Source of the DNA: an uncultured Peptococcaceae bacterium
GTDB taxonomy: Bacteria > Bacillota > Peptococcia > Peptococcales > Peptococcaceae
DNA length: 11,587 bases
Reading direction: 5' to 3'
Assembly (NCBI GenBank): GCA_900552455.1
Contig: URZX01000049.1
Span: 1 to 11,587 of the forward strand
This document shows positions 1-7,500 of the stretch, in pieces. Position 1 is the stretch's first letter. Every line of letters starts with the position of its first letter. The notes beneath the pieces were generated by a model. It did no database searches. It had not been told where the DNA came from and saw only the letters and a program-made list of their open reading frames with translations. The position numbers were made by a program, and so were the translations under genes.

Positions 1-75
1 ACCAGAAGTTCTATGGGTCATTTTTATTTGTTGCACTTAGATTGTAAATTCACATGGGCAAAATAATGTTTTGCT

Positions 76-136
76 TTGTATGTAGGAGATGGAGATGATA
101 GAATAATAAGCAATATCAAACTTTGGAGGCGAGTGG
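76..136 (+). promoter_or_regulatory. Leader and possible weak promoter of the AraC-type regulator gene
   Basis: A -10-like TAGAAT lies at 99-104, 17 nt downstream of a poor -35 (TTGTAT, 76-81). Transcription from it would leave a leader of about 26 nt. The ribosome binding site GGAGG at 125-129 sits 7 nt before the ATG at 137 and fixes the start. A tandem GGAGAT GGAGAT (85-96) and a mini-ORF (89-106) lie in the same stretch. The mini-ORF would be transcribed only from a promoter further upstream, such as one using AATAAT at 62-67, which has no good -35. The promoter call is weak; the ribosome binding site is solid. Confidence 0.35.
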
Positions 137-1081
137 ATGGATTATTACGAACAATTTGGAATCACTCGCATGTCTGGTGACGAGGTGCGCACAGTCTATG
201 GTGAGGCCGGACAGTGGCTTATGATCGTGTTCCACTTGTTTAGCGGGGTGGACGCTGTGTTGTATAACCAGTTTGCGAGATTTGAACGGGCGCCGGGAGA
301 ACTTCAGCTTGATGACACGCGGTATTATTGCATTTCTTATTACACGATGGGGTTGGTAGAAGCGGATCTTGGTAACCATCGACGACGGGAAGCGATGCCG
401 GGAATCATTGACGTGTTGCGTGATCATCCTGTGAGCGCGCAGACTGCGGTGCGTGCGGAAAGCGTGCATGGCTACAATGTGATACTTTTTCCGGAGCAGA
501 TTCAGCGGGAGCTTTCTGAGATGTTGGTACGTAATTTCGATGTGTCGCTTGCCGATACGATGGCGCTGCTCGATGAGGCTGCGATTGCGGCGTCTTTTAT
601 TCCAAACGAGCGTTTGCTGCACATCGCCGGAGAGCTTGGAGACTATCTAAAGGACGAGGCGATTGGCATGGTGCGTCTCAAAGTACTGGAATTCTTTCAT
701 GCGATTACCACCGGCGGGCTTAAATTTATTTCTTCGACAAAGCACTGTTCGCCGACGCACATCGAAAAAACCATGCGGATTCACGAGCGCATGTTGGCTG
801 ATCTCAGCCGTCGTGAAACGATTGCCGAGCTTTGCCGCGACGAAGGACTTTCGGAAACAACCTTTAAAGATTGTTTCAAAGCGCTTTACCAGCGCACCCC
901 TGGTGATTTTTTACGTACTGCGCGCATGAATCAGGCGGCCATTCTGCTGGCAGATTCCAAACGATCAATTGCAGAAATTTCACAGATGATGGGTTATGAC
1001 AATCCGAGCAATTTCACGCGCACGTTCAAAGGTGTGTACGGGATGCTGCCGAAGGTGTATCGAGAAAAATGTCTGAAATGA
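137..1081 (+). CDS. AraC/XylS-family transcriptional regulator (PchR/YbtA-like)
   Basis: DNA-binding regulator of 314 residues that probably controls the adjacent transport operon. Residues 1 to about 205 form a sensor region I cannot assign to a named domain. The C-terminal 100 residues carry the paired AraC helix-turn-helix motifs: the first around 228-251 (TIAELCRDEGLS...FK..F), the second around 277-309 (SIAEIS..MGY....NFTRTFK..YG..P), with the family hallmark GY-x-N/S-x-S-x-F-x-R-x-FK. The start at 137 follows GGAGG with a 7-nt spacer. Regulators of this architecture next to exporter-fold ABC pairs are typically activators that sense an imported iron chelate (PchR and YbtA are models), and a 15-bp direct repeat beginning at the end of this gene is a likely target. 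The family is secure from the motifs; the ligand and activator role are inferred from context. Confidence 0.9.
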   Translation: MDYYEQFGITRMSGDEVRTVYGEAGQWLMIVFHLFSGVDAVLYNQFARFERAPGELQLDDTRYYCISYYTMGLVEADLGNHRRREAMPGIIDVLRDHPVSAQTAVRAESVHGYNVILFPEQIQRELSEMLVRNFDVSLADTMALLDEAAIAASFIPNERLLHIAGELGDYLKDEAIGMVRLKVLEFFHAITTGGLKFISSTKHCSPTHIEKTMRIHERMLADLSRRETIAELCRDEGLSETTFKDCFKALYQRTPGDFLRTARMNQAAILLADSKRSIAEISQMMGYDNPSNFTRTFKGVYGMLPKVYREKCLK

Positions 1082-1103
1082 GCATTTTTGCCTGAAATGA
1101 GCA
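1070..1103 (+). promoter_or_regulatory. Direct repeat, probable AraC-family operator
   Basis: TGTCTGAAATGAGCA (1070-1084) and TGCCTGAAATGAGCA (1089-1103) are two same-orientation 15-mers differing at one base, with a 19-bp period and a 4-bp gap. The first copy overlaps the last codons and stop of the regulator gene. The second ends where the -35 of the downstream TATAAT would fall. AraC-family proteins commonly bind paired direct repeats about two helical turns apart abutting the -35, so this is the natural binding site for the neighbouring regulator. The repeat is directly visible; its function is inferred. Confidence 0.65.
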
Positions 1104-1131
1104 GGAAAAGTTTTATATGACAAACTATAAT
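1103..1131 (+). promoter_or_regulatory. Activator-dependent type promoter of the ABC-ECF operon
   Basis: A perfect TATAAT lies at 1126-1131. The -35 position for a 17-bp spacer (1103-1108, AGGAAA) has no resemblance to TTGACA. A consensus -10 with no -35, directly behind a paired repeat, is the expected layout of an activator-dependent promoter. The start of transcription would be near 1138, giving a leader of about 45 nt before the first ABC gene. Confidence 0.5.
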
Positions 1132-1169
1132 GACGGTAATCAGTAAGCACTGGTTAACGTCATTTTTTT
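1129..1169 (+). terminator. Hairpin with T-run between the regulator and the transport operon
   Basis: Arms 1129-1144 and 1149-1164 pair over 16 positions, with one mismatch (G1136/A1157) and one G-T wobble (1140/1153), around an AAGC tetraloop. A run of seven T (1163-1169) follows. This is the shape of a rho-independent terminator, although the stem is AT-rich. It would end transcripts coming from the regulator gene. It overlaps the TATAAT at 1126-1131, and a transcript starting near 1138 would lack most of the 5' arm and escape termination. It could instead be an operator dyad or an attenuator. Confidence 0.55.
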
Positions 1170-1183
1170 GTAAGGAAGTGATC

Positions 1184-2929
1184 ATGATGCAAGGTATTTT
1201 TGCGTACGGAGGCACGAACAATCGCCGTACGCTGCTTTCGGTTGTCGTGTTGTTCGTTGCGTCGGTGCTGTTGGTGATGCCGTATTATTTTGTTTATCGT
1301 GCAGTCACTGTGTTGTTGGACGGAGGCGCATTTTCGCCTGCGTTTATAGCCGAGCACGCCCTCATTATTGGTGGTTTGATGATTGTGCAGACGGTGCTTT
1401 ATACGAAGGGGCTGGATCTTTCTCATCAGGCAGCGTACGGCACTTTGATGAATCTACGGCTCTCGCTCGCTGAAAAGATGGAAAAACTGCCGCTGGGCGT
1501 GACCCAGCAAAAGGGCGTGGGTGCCTTGAAAAAGATTTTCACTGATGACATTGACAGTTTTGAAGTGCTTCTGGCACACGCCTTGCCGGAGGGCGTCGCT
1601 AATGCGCTTTCGACGCTCCTTGTGCTGACAGCGATTTTCGTTTGTGATTGGCGATTGGGCCTTCTGGTGCTTGCGGTGATCGTGTTGGGCATGGTGCCGG
1701 TGATGCTGATGGGGAGCATTGGCAACAAAGGTGCGGCCGACTACTACAATGCGAGCCGGCACATGAACAATACCATCATTGAATATGTCAACGGAATGGA
1801 AGTGGTCAAGGTCTTTAATAAAACCGGGGAATCCTACGCACGTTTCACCAATGCTGTCAACGATTATCGTGACTACACGCTGCGTTGGTATCGTGCCTGC
1901 TGGCCATGGATGGCGGCATATACGTCAATTCTTCCCTGCACGCTGCTCTTTGTGCTGCCTGTCGGCGCGGTTATGGTGATGAAAAACTGGGTGGCACTGC
2001 CAGATTTTGTGCTGGCAATTTGCCTGGCACTGGCGCTGGGGATGCCGCTTTTGCGCACGATGTCGTTCGTGTCGGTGATGCCGCAGATTCGCTACAAATT
2101 GGCGGAGCTGGAGCGTGTGCTGGATCATCAGCCGCTGATCGAAGGGCGCATTTGCGAAACTGCCAAGCAGGTTGATGTGGTGTTCGACCATGTTGATTTC
2201 AGTTATGAGGATGGCACGGAAATTTTGCACGATGTGTCGCTTGTGCTTGCACCGGGAACCAAGACGGCAATTGTCGGCGAGTCTGGCGCGGGCAAGAGCA
2301 CGCTGGCGAAGCTCCTCGTGCATTATTATGATGTGTCCGGTGGCGCTGTGCGTATTGGCGGCAGAGACTTGCGCGACTTGTCGCTTGCCGGATTGAATGC
2401 GCTTGTAAGTTATGTGTCGCAGGATAATTTTCTTTTCAACAGAAGTTTGGCTGACAACATTCGCCTCGGCCGTCCAGAGGCGACGGATGAAGAGGTGCTC
2501 CGCGCAGCGGAAGCCGCACAATGCGCAGATTTCATTGATGCGCTGCCCGAAGGCATTCACACACTGGCGGGTGACTGTGGCAACAGACTCAGCGGCGGCG
2601 AACGTCAGCGCATTACGCTGGCACGGGCGCTTCTCGCAGATGCACCGGTGCTGGTGCTGGATGAGGCGACGGCTTTCAGCGATGCTGAACATGAACGTCG
2701 GATAGAAGCAGTGTTGAATCAGTCCTGCGGAGATAAGACGCGACTGGTCATTGCGCACCGATTACAGACGATCTGCGATGCCGATCAGATCTGTGTGCTG
2801 GATGGCGGCCGCATACAGGATATAGGCACCCATGAGGAACTGCTTGGGCGCTGCGCCATTTACAAACGACTCTGGCAGGCAAACGAAGAAAGCGATGTTT
2901 GGCAGATAGAAGGGAGTGATGAGCCATGA
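1184..2929 (+). CDS. Exporter-fold ABC half-transporter, membrane domain fused to ATPase (first of a pair)
   Basis: A 581-residue half-transporter that should pair with the next gene product in the cytoplasmic membrane. The N-terminal ~320 residues hold about six membrane helices. The ATPase domain shows Walker A GESGAGKST (365-373, Lys371), Q-loop VSQDN, signature LSGGERQR (469-476), Walker B VLVLDEAT with Asp493 and Glu494, and His525 of the H-loop, so the ATPase site looks intact. The post-Walker B sequence DEATAFSDAE is unusual for multidrug exporters but resembles the DEATAF-D pattern I associate with YbtP/IrtA-type siderophore importers. The start at 1184 follows AAGGAAGTGATC (one mismatch from a full anti-Shine-Dalgarno match); ATG 1187 is equally possible. 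An in-frame ATG at 1130 would add 18 residues but lies inside the promoter/hairpin. Import of a metal chelate is inferred; export cannot be excluded. Confidence 0.9.
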   Translation: MMQGIFAYGGTNNRRTLLSVVVLFVASVLLVMPYYFVYRAVTVLLDGGAFSPAFIAEHALIIGGLMIVQTVLYTKGLDLSHQAAYGTLMNLRLSLAEKMEKLPLGVTQQKGVGALKKIFTDDIDSFEVLLAHALPEGVANALSTLLVLTAIFVCDWRLGLLVLAVIVLGMVPVMLMGSIGNKGAADYYNASRHMNNTIIEYVNGMEVVKVFNKTGESYARFTNAVNDYRDYTLRWYRACWPWMAAYTSILPCTLLFVLPVGAVMVMKNWVALPDFVLAICLALALGMPLLRTMSFVSVMPQIRYKLAELERVLDHQPLIEGRICETAKQVDVVFDHVDFSYEDGTEILHDVSLVLAPGTKTAIVGESGAGKSTLAKLLVHYYDVSGGAVRIGGRDLRDLSLAGLNALVSYVSQDNFLFNRSLADNIRLGRPEATDEEVLRAAEAAQCADFIDALPEGIHTLAGDCGNRLSGGERQRITLARALLADAPVLVLDEATAFSDAEHERRIEAVLNQSCGDKTRLVIAHRLQTICDADQICVLDGGRIQDIGTHEELLGRCAIYKRLWQANEESDVWQIEGSDEP

Positions 2930-4668
2930 TTCGACGTATGATTGCACGTGTCCTGAAGCTTTCGGGACGCTATAAGGGACGCATCCAAGGCGCGTTTGTT
3001 TTCTCGGTGTTCAATGTTATTTTTTCAAAAATGCCAATTTGTTATGCAATGATCACTGTTTACTGGCTTTCCCAGGGACAAATGACCGTTCGCATGGCGG
3101 GCGGCATTGCGGTGGCGATGGTTGTGACGCTGGTGCTACAAATGCTTTGCCAGCATGCTTCTGATCGCTTGCAGAGCGGCGCCGGGTATATGCTTTTTGC
3201 AGATAAACGTTTGGCGCTTGGCGATCATCTGAAACGGCTCCCGATGGGCTATTTCAACGCAGGGAACATTGGGCGTATCAGCTCGGTGCTCTCAACGGAC
3301 ATGCTGTTTGTTGAAGAAAATGTGATGCAGAAATTGGCGACGATTATGACCTATATTCTTTCGGCGGTCGTGCTGCTCGTGTTTCTCTTTGTGCTAAGCC
3401 CGGTTCTTGGTCTGATTGTGCTGGTGACGACACTGGCTGCGTTCGCTGTCGCTGGCGGCATGAACCGCGTTTCGCAGCGCTCGGCTGTGGCGCGCCAGGC
3501 GCAAAGCGAGCGGCTCACCGAAACAGTGTTGGAATTTGTGCGCGGCATTGCTGTAATCAAGAGCTGCAATTTGGTCGGTGAACAGTCTGATCTGCTCAGA
3601 AACAGCTTCCGTGATGCGCGGGATCAGGCAATCGCTTTTGAAAAGAGTATCCTCCCTTGGATGATGGGGCTTGGCGTGCTGTATGGGCTTGGCACGGCAG
3701 GCGTTTTTGCTGCCGGGCTTTGGGCTTACATGAACGATGGGCTTTCATTGTTGTATCTGCTTGGTATGCTGCTTTTCGTGCTCGAGATTTTCGGCCCGCT
3801 CAAAGCGCTGTTCGCTGAGTCGTCGAATCTCGCCATCATGGATAGCTGCCTAGATCGCATTGATGCGCTTTTTGCCGAGCCGGAACTTTGCGACGGTGCA
3901 CGCACCACGTTCCCGGATGATTGGCAGGGGCCGGTGGTGGAATACCGTCATGTGGGCTTTTCGTATGGCGAAGGCGAAGTGTTGCACGACGTTTCTTTTG
4001 CCATGCAGCCAAAAACGATGACGGCGCTGGTGGGATCGAGCGGAAGCGGCAAATCGACCGTTGCAAATCTCCTGCCGCGTTTTTGGGATGTATCAGACGG
4101 CGCGGTGCTGGTAGGCGGCGTCGATGTGCGGGAGCTTTCCTTTACAACGTTGATGGATCAAGTGAGCATGGTTTTCCAGAATGTGTATCTGTTCAACGAT
4201 ACGATCGCCAATAATATCGCCATGGCCAAACCAGACGCAACGGAAGAAGAGATCGTGCGTGCTGCCAAAAAAGCGCGTTGTTATGACTTCATCAGGGCAT
4301 TGCCAGAGGGCTTTCAAACGATGGTTGGCGAAGGCGGCGCGAATCTTTCCGGCGGAGAGAAGCAGCGCATTTCCATTGCACGCTCGATTCTCAAAGACGC
4401 ACCGATCGTCATTCTTGACGAAGCGACAGCCAGTGTTGACAGCGACAACGAGCGCCATATTCAGGAAGCCATTGACGCACTGGTGCGCGGCAAGGTGCTT
4501 TTGGTGATTGCACATCGTTTGCGGACCATCGAGCGCGCAGATCAAATCCTTGTGCTTGATGACGGACATATCGTTGAGCGTGGCACGCATCAGCAGCTTT
4601 TGGCACAAAATGGCCTTTACGCCGATCTTTATCGCAAAACCACAGGACGAACAGAAAGGATGGAATAA
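2926..4668 (+). CDS. Exporter-fold ABC half-transporter, membrane domain fused to ATPase (second of a pair)
   Basis: A 580-residue half-transporter and probable heterodimer partner of the preceding protein. Its ATG lies within the upstream stop (ATGA overlap at 2926-2929), with AGGGAG at 2911-2916 as ribosome binding site, so the two are translationally coupled. About six membrane helices occupy residues 20-300. The ATPase domain has Walker A GSSGSGKST (370-378, Lys376), Q-loop VFQN, signature LSGGEKQR (474-481), Walker B IVILDEAT with Asp498 and Glu499, a canonical D-loop (SVD, Asp505) and H-loop His530. Both subunits therefore keep a catalytic Glu and His, unlike many heterodimeric ABC exporters with one degenerate site. 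There is no siderophore-interacting domain of the kind fused to mycobacterial IrtA. The fold and pairing are secure; substrate and direction are inferred from the regulator and the ECF genes. Confidence 0.9.
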   Translation: MIRRMIARVLKLSGRYKGRIQGAFVFSVFNVIFSKMPICYAMITVYWLSQGQMTVRMAGGIAVAMVVTLVLQMLCQHASDRLQSGAGYMLFADKRLALGDHLKRLPMGYFNAGNIGRISSVLSTDMLFVEENVMQKLATIMTYILSAVVLLVFLFVLSPVLGLIVLVTTLAAFAVAGGMNRVSQRSAVARQAQSERLTETVLEFVRGIAVIKSCNLVGEQSDLLRNSFRDARDQAIAFEKSILPWMMGLGVLYGLGTAGVFAAGLWAYMNDGLSLLYLLGMLLFVLEIFGPLKALFAESSNLAIMDSCLDRIDALFAEPELCDGARTTFPDDWQGPVVEYRHVGFSYGEGEVLHDVSFAMQPKTMTALVGSSGSGKSTVANLLPRFWDVSDGAVLVGGVDVRELSFTTLMDQVSMVFQNVYLFNDTIANNIAMAKPDATEEEIVRAAKKARCYDFIRALPEGFQTMVGEGGANLSGGEKQRISIARSILKDAPIVILDEATASVDSDNERHIQEAIDALVRGKVLLVIAHRLRTIERADQILVLDDGHIVERGTHQQLLAQNGLYADLYRKTTGRTERME

Positions 4669-4670
4669 AT

Positions 4671-5264
4671 ATGAAAAACAACAACGCGTTAAACGGCAAA
4701 GATTTTATCAACATCGGTATCTTCACAGCAATCTACATGGTGATCGTGATCGCGATCGCCTGCACGGTGGGACTGATTCCAATCGGATTTATTCTATTGC
4801 CCATCATCCTGCCGATTATCGGTGGGATTCCAATGATGCTTTATTTTACCAAGATCAAAAAGCCTGGCATGTTGTTGATCTTTGAGATCCTATTTGGTAT
4901 TGTCATGATCTTGACTGGAATGGGCGTGGACCTTTTGATCTGGGGTGTCGCTGTTGGGATTATTGGTGAAATTCTTTACCGCGCTGCACATTACCAGAGC
5001 GCCAATATGGCGATTTTCACCTATGGCGTACTTTCAACCTGCATCTGCGGGAACTATATTCACTGGATTTCTGCCAGTCAGGATTGGCTTGATATGCAGG
5101 CAGCGACCTATGGCGATACTTATGTGACGACTATCCATGGTTTTCTCACAACTGGCTGGGGATTTCCGGCAATGATCGTTGGCGCCTTTCTCGCTGGCGT
5201 CGTTGGCGGGCTTATCGGCAAACGGGTGATGAAGAAGCATTTTGAAAAGAGTGGGCTTGTATGA
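4671..5264 (+). CDS. ECF transporter S component, Trep_Strep/MptE family
   Basis: A 197-residue integral membrane protein, very hydrophobic, with about six predicted helices (roughly 14-32, 36-58, 67-83, 85-103, 113-131, 163-187). The N-terminal pattern L-x-x-KDFI-x-IGIFTAIY and the GGIPMMLYFTKIKKPG segment are what I recognise as the Trep_Strep (MptE-like) family of ECF substrate-binding components. It would capture a small substrate and hand it to the T and A subunits encoded next. The gene starts 2 nt after the previous stop, with AAAGGA at 4655-4660 as ribosome binding site. Possible metal- or haem-ligating side chains near a membrane boundary are Cys124, Cys126 and His131, with His107 and His156 elsewhere; that role is speculation. 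Family members next to exporter-fold ABC pairs have been linked to haem uptake in streptococci, as I recall it. Confidence 0.8.
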   Translation: MKNNNALNGKDFINIGIFTAIYMVIVIAIACTVGLIPIGFILLPIILPIIGGIPMMLYFTKIKKPGMLLIFEILFGIVMILTGMGVDLLIWGVAVGIIGEILYRAAHYQSANMAIFTYGVLSTCICGNYIHWISASQDWLDMQAATYGDTYVTTIHGFLTTGWGFPAMIVGAFLAGVVGGLIGKRVMKKHFEKSGLV

Positions 5265-5998
5265 AGGTGGCCCATCTCCTCAGCGACATCTATGCGCCAA
5301 CGGCGAAAGCCAAGCAGCTTTACCTCGATCCACGAACGAAAATCGTGCTCTGTCTGGCGGTTTCCTTTATTATGTTGGATTCGACGATTTCGCCGGTGGT
5401 GAACGCGTTGCAGATCACGCTGGCGGCGCTGCCGCTCATCTTTCTGCTGATGCTGCGCAAATATAAAATGGCGGCTTATTATCTGTGCGCCTACGTCTTT
5501 GCATCGCTGGTGCCGCAGCTGCTTGTTCCGCTGCTCCCGGCGATTATCAATTTGCTCTTTACTGGAATGATCGCGCTCATGACGCAGATCCTGCCGGGAA
5601 TGATGATGGCCTATTTTCTCATCGTGAGTACTTCGGTGAGTGAATTTGTAACGGCGATGGACAGGATGCACGTACCCAAGAGCATCAGCGTGCCAATGTC
5701 GGTGCTCTTTCGCTTCTTTCCGACGATCGTGGAAGAATATGGACATGTGCGCGATGCCATGCGCATGCGCGAGGTTGGCAATTTGCGCCAGCCGATGGCC
5801 ATGCTCGAGTACCGTATGGTGCCCTTTATGACGAGCATCGTTTCCATCGGCAACGATCTGGCGGCGTCGGCGTTGACACGAGGACTTTCTGCACCAGTCA
5901 GACGCACGAACGTGTGCCCCATTGGCTTCACCTGGCGCGACGGGCTGGCATTTGTCCTGACAGGCGGCTGTATTGCCATTTTTCTCATCTATCGTTAG
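5261..5998 (+). CDS. ECF transporter transmembrane (T) component, EcfT/CbiQ family
   Basis: A 245-residue membrane protein that couples the ECF ATPase to the S component. The N-terminus LDPRTKI (about 22-28) followed by hydrophobic helices is typical of EcfT/CbiQ. The cytoplasmic coupling region holds the two Arg-containing motifs expected to dock on the ATPases: AMRMREVG (166-173) and LTRGL (205-209, Arg207), the latter matching the family's A-R-G motif closely and the former loosely. A C-terminal helix spans about 226-244. The start ATG overlaps the stop of the S gene (ATGA, 5261-5264) and has only a weak ribosome binding site (AAGAG at 5247-5251), so its translation probably depends on the upstream gene. 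A full set of S, T and A genes in one operon indicates a dedicated (group I) ECF system rather than one sharing a housekeeping EcfAAT module. Confidence 0.88.
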   Translation: MKVAHLLSDIYAPTAKAKQLYLDPRTKIVLCLAVSFIMLDSTISPVVNALQITLAALPLIFLLMLRKYKMAAYYLCAYVFASLVPQLLVPLLPAIINLLFTGMIALMTQILPGMMMAYFLIVSTSVSEFVTAMDRMHVPKSISVPMSVLFRFFPTIVEEYGHVRDAMRMREVGNLRQPMAMLEYRMVPFMTSIVSIGNDLAASALTRGLSAPVRRTNVCPIGFTWRDGLAFVLTGGCIAIFLIYR

Positions 5999-6008
5999 GA
6001 GGTGCGTG

Positions 6009-7481
6009 ATGATAACGTTTGATCGTGTGAGTTTTACCTACAACAACGCCGGAGTGGATGCTGGTGTGCACGACATCAATCTGGACATTCCTGCAGGCCA
6101 AGTTGTTCTTCTCTGCGGCAGCTCAGGCTGCGGAAAGACGACGCTGACGCGGCTCATCAATGGGTTGATTCCGCACTTTTACGAAGGCACGCTCACAGGA
6201 AATGTCACGGTAGATGGATGCACAGTGGACGAAACACCGCTTCACGCGCTGGCACCGATTGTTGGGTCGGTGTTTCAAAATCCCAAGAGCCAGTTTTACA
6301 CAGTGGAGACCGATTCTGAGATCGTTTTCGGCTGCGAGAATATTGGCCTGCCAAAAGAACAGATTTATGAACGCTTTGAAACCGTTGTGCCGGCACTCAA
6401 CCTGGAGGCGTTGTTGGGGCGCAGCCTGTTCGCTCTTAGCGGCGGTCAAAAGCAACAAATCGCCTGCGCGTCAGTGGCTGCGCTGCGTCCGCAGGTGCTT
6501 GTGATGGACGAGCCTTCATCCAATCTGGACATTGCCGCTGTAAGCGCGCTTGCTGAAATAATACGTAAGTGGAAAGAAGAGGGGCGCACCATTGTGATTG
6601 CTGAACATCGTCTCTATTGGTTGATGGATTTGGTGGATCGTGTGGTCATCATGGAGCACGGACGTATCGTGGACGATCTTCCTATCGACGATTTTCGGAG
6701 GCTCACGCCTCAGGCGCTGACAGAACGCGGTTTGCGTGCAAGGGAGATTTCTTTTGACGGATTACGCCTGCCTGGTGCTGCATCAGATGAAGCGCTCTGC
6801 TTTAACGACGTGGTTTTTTCCTATGGACGCGAGCGCGCGCTGGAGATTCCCACGCTAAAGATCCCATGTGGAAGTATTGTGGCCGTTATTGGAGTGAACG
6901 GCGCCGGCAAATCCACCTTCGGACGCTGCCTCTGCGGGCTTGAAAAGAAAATGCAAGGAACCATTTCTCTGCGGGGAAAAGTTCTCGGTTACAAGGAGCG
7001 CATCAAGCGAAGCTACCTCGTCATGCAGGATGTGAATCACCAGCTTTTTACCGAAAGCGTCGAGGAAGAAGTCATGCTTTCAATGGAAAAATCTCCCCTG
7101 AGCGACGCGCAAAAGTGTGAACAAGTGCAGGCGGTTCTTCAGACAATGCATCTGGAAGATTTTGCGCAGATACATCCTATGGCACTTTCCGGTGGTCAGA
7201 AGCAGCGTGTTTCTGTCGCCTGCGCGTTTGCCAGCGATAAAGAAATATTGGTTTACGACGAACCAACAAGCGGGCTTGATCATGCGCGTATGTTGAATGT
7301 GGCTGAAGTGATGAAAACGATGCAAACGCGAGGCAAAACGCAATTTGTCATCACACACGACCCGGAACTCATTGTACAGGTCTGCGATTATCTGCTGTTT
7401 CTCGAAAAAGGTCATGTACGCTGTGCAGGACCGTTCAGTGATGAGTATGTTCAAGCGCTCGAGGCGTTCTTTATTGGATAG
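6009..7481 (+). CDS. ECF transporter ATPase with two fused ABC domains
   Basis: A 490-residue cytoplasmic protein with two complete ECF-type ATPase domains in tandem, replacing the usual separate EcfA1/EcfA2 pair. Domain 1 has Walker A GSSGCGKTT (37-45, Lys43), signature LSGGQKQQ (143-150), Walker B LVMDEPSSNLD (Asp167, Glu168) and His200. Domain 2 has Walker A GVNGAGKST (295-303, Lys301), signature LSGGQKQR (393-400), Walker B LVYDEPTSGLD (Asp417, Glu418) and His450. Both sites look catalytically competent. The start at 6009 follows AGGAGGTG (5997-6004), which overlaps the T-gene stop; an ATG at 5973 would add 12 residues inside the upstream gene and lacks this site. It powers transport through the T component encoded just upstream and is the last gene of the operon. 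Confidence 0.92.
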   Translation: MITFDRVSFTYNNAGVDAGVHDINLDIPAGQVVLLCGSSGCGKTTLTRLINGLIPHFYEGTLTGNVTVDGCTVDETPLHALAPIVGSVFQNPKSQFYTVETDSEIVFGCENIGLPKEQIYERFETVVPALNLEALLGRSLFALSGGQKQQIACASVAALRPQVLVMDEPSSNLDIAAVSALAEIIRKWKEEGRTIVIAEHRLYWLMDLVDRVVIMEHGRIVDDLPIDDFRRLTPQALTERGLRAREISFDGLRLPGAASDEALCFNDVVFSYGRERALEIPTLKIPCGSIVAVIGVNGAGKSTFGRCLCGLEKKMQGTISLRGKVLGYKERIKRSYLVMQDVNHQLFTESVEEEVMLSMEKSPLSDAQKCEQVQAVLQTMHLEDFAQIHPMALSGGQKQRVSVACAFASDKEILVYDEPTSGLDHARMLNVAEVMKTMQTRGKTQFVITHDPELIVQVCDYLLFLEKGHVRCAGPFSDEYVQALEAFFIG

Positions 7482-7500
7482 GTGATTTTTGTAAATAGGC

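Noticed and set aside
1126..1146. Fur box around ATAATGACGGTAATCA
   Set aside because: It matches the GATAATGATAATCATTATC consensus only if a gap is introduced; better explained as -10 plus hairpin arm.
1130..1183. Upstream ATG (1130) as start of the first ABC protein
   Set aside because: It lies inside the promoter/hairpin with no ribosome binding site; ATG 1184 directly follows AAGGAAGTGATC.
1925..2758. 277-codon antisense frame opposite the first ABC gene, and similar ones opposite the second ABC and T genes
   Set aside because: They lie wholly inside well-supported transporter genes, their translations are His/Arg/Gln-rich without domains, and no ribosome binding site or promoter supports them.
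5973..6008. Upstream ATG as start of the fused ECF ATPase
   Set aside because: It overlaps the end of the T gene and lacks a ribosome binding site, whereas AGGAGGTG (5997-6004) places the start at 6009, where the typical MITFDRVSFTY N-terminus begins.
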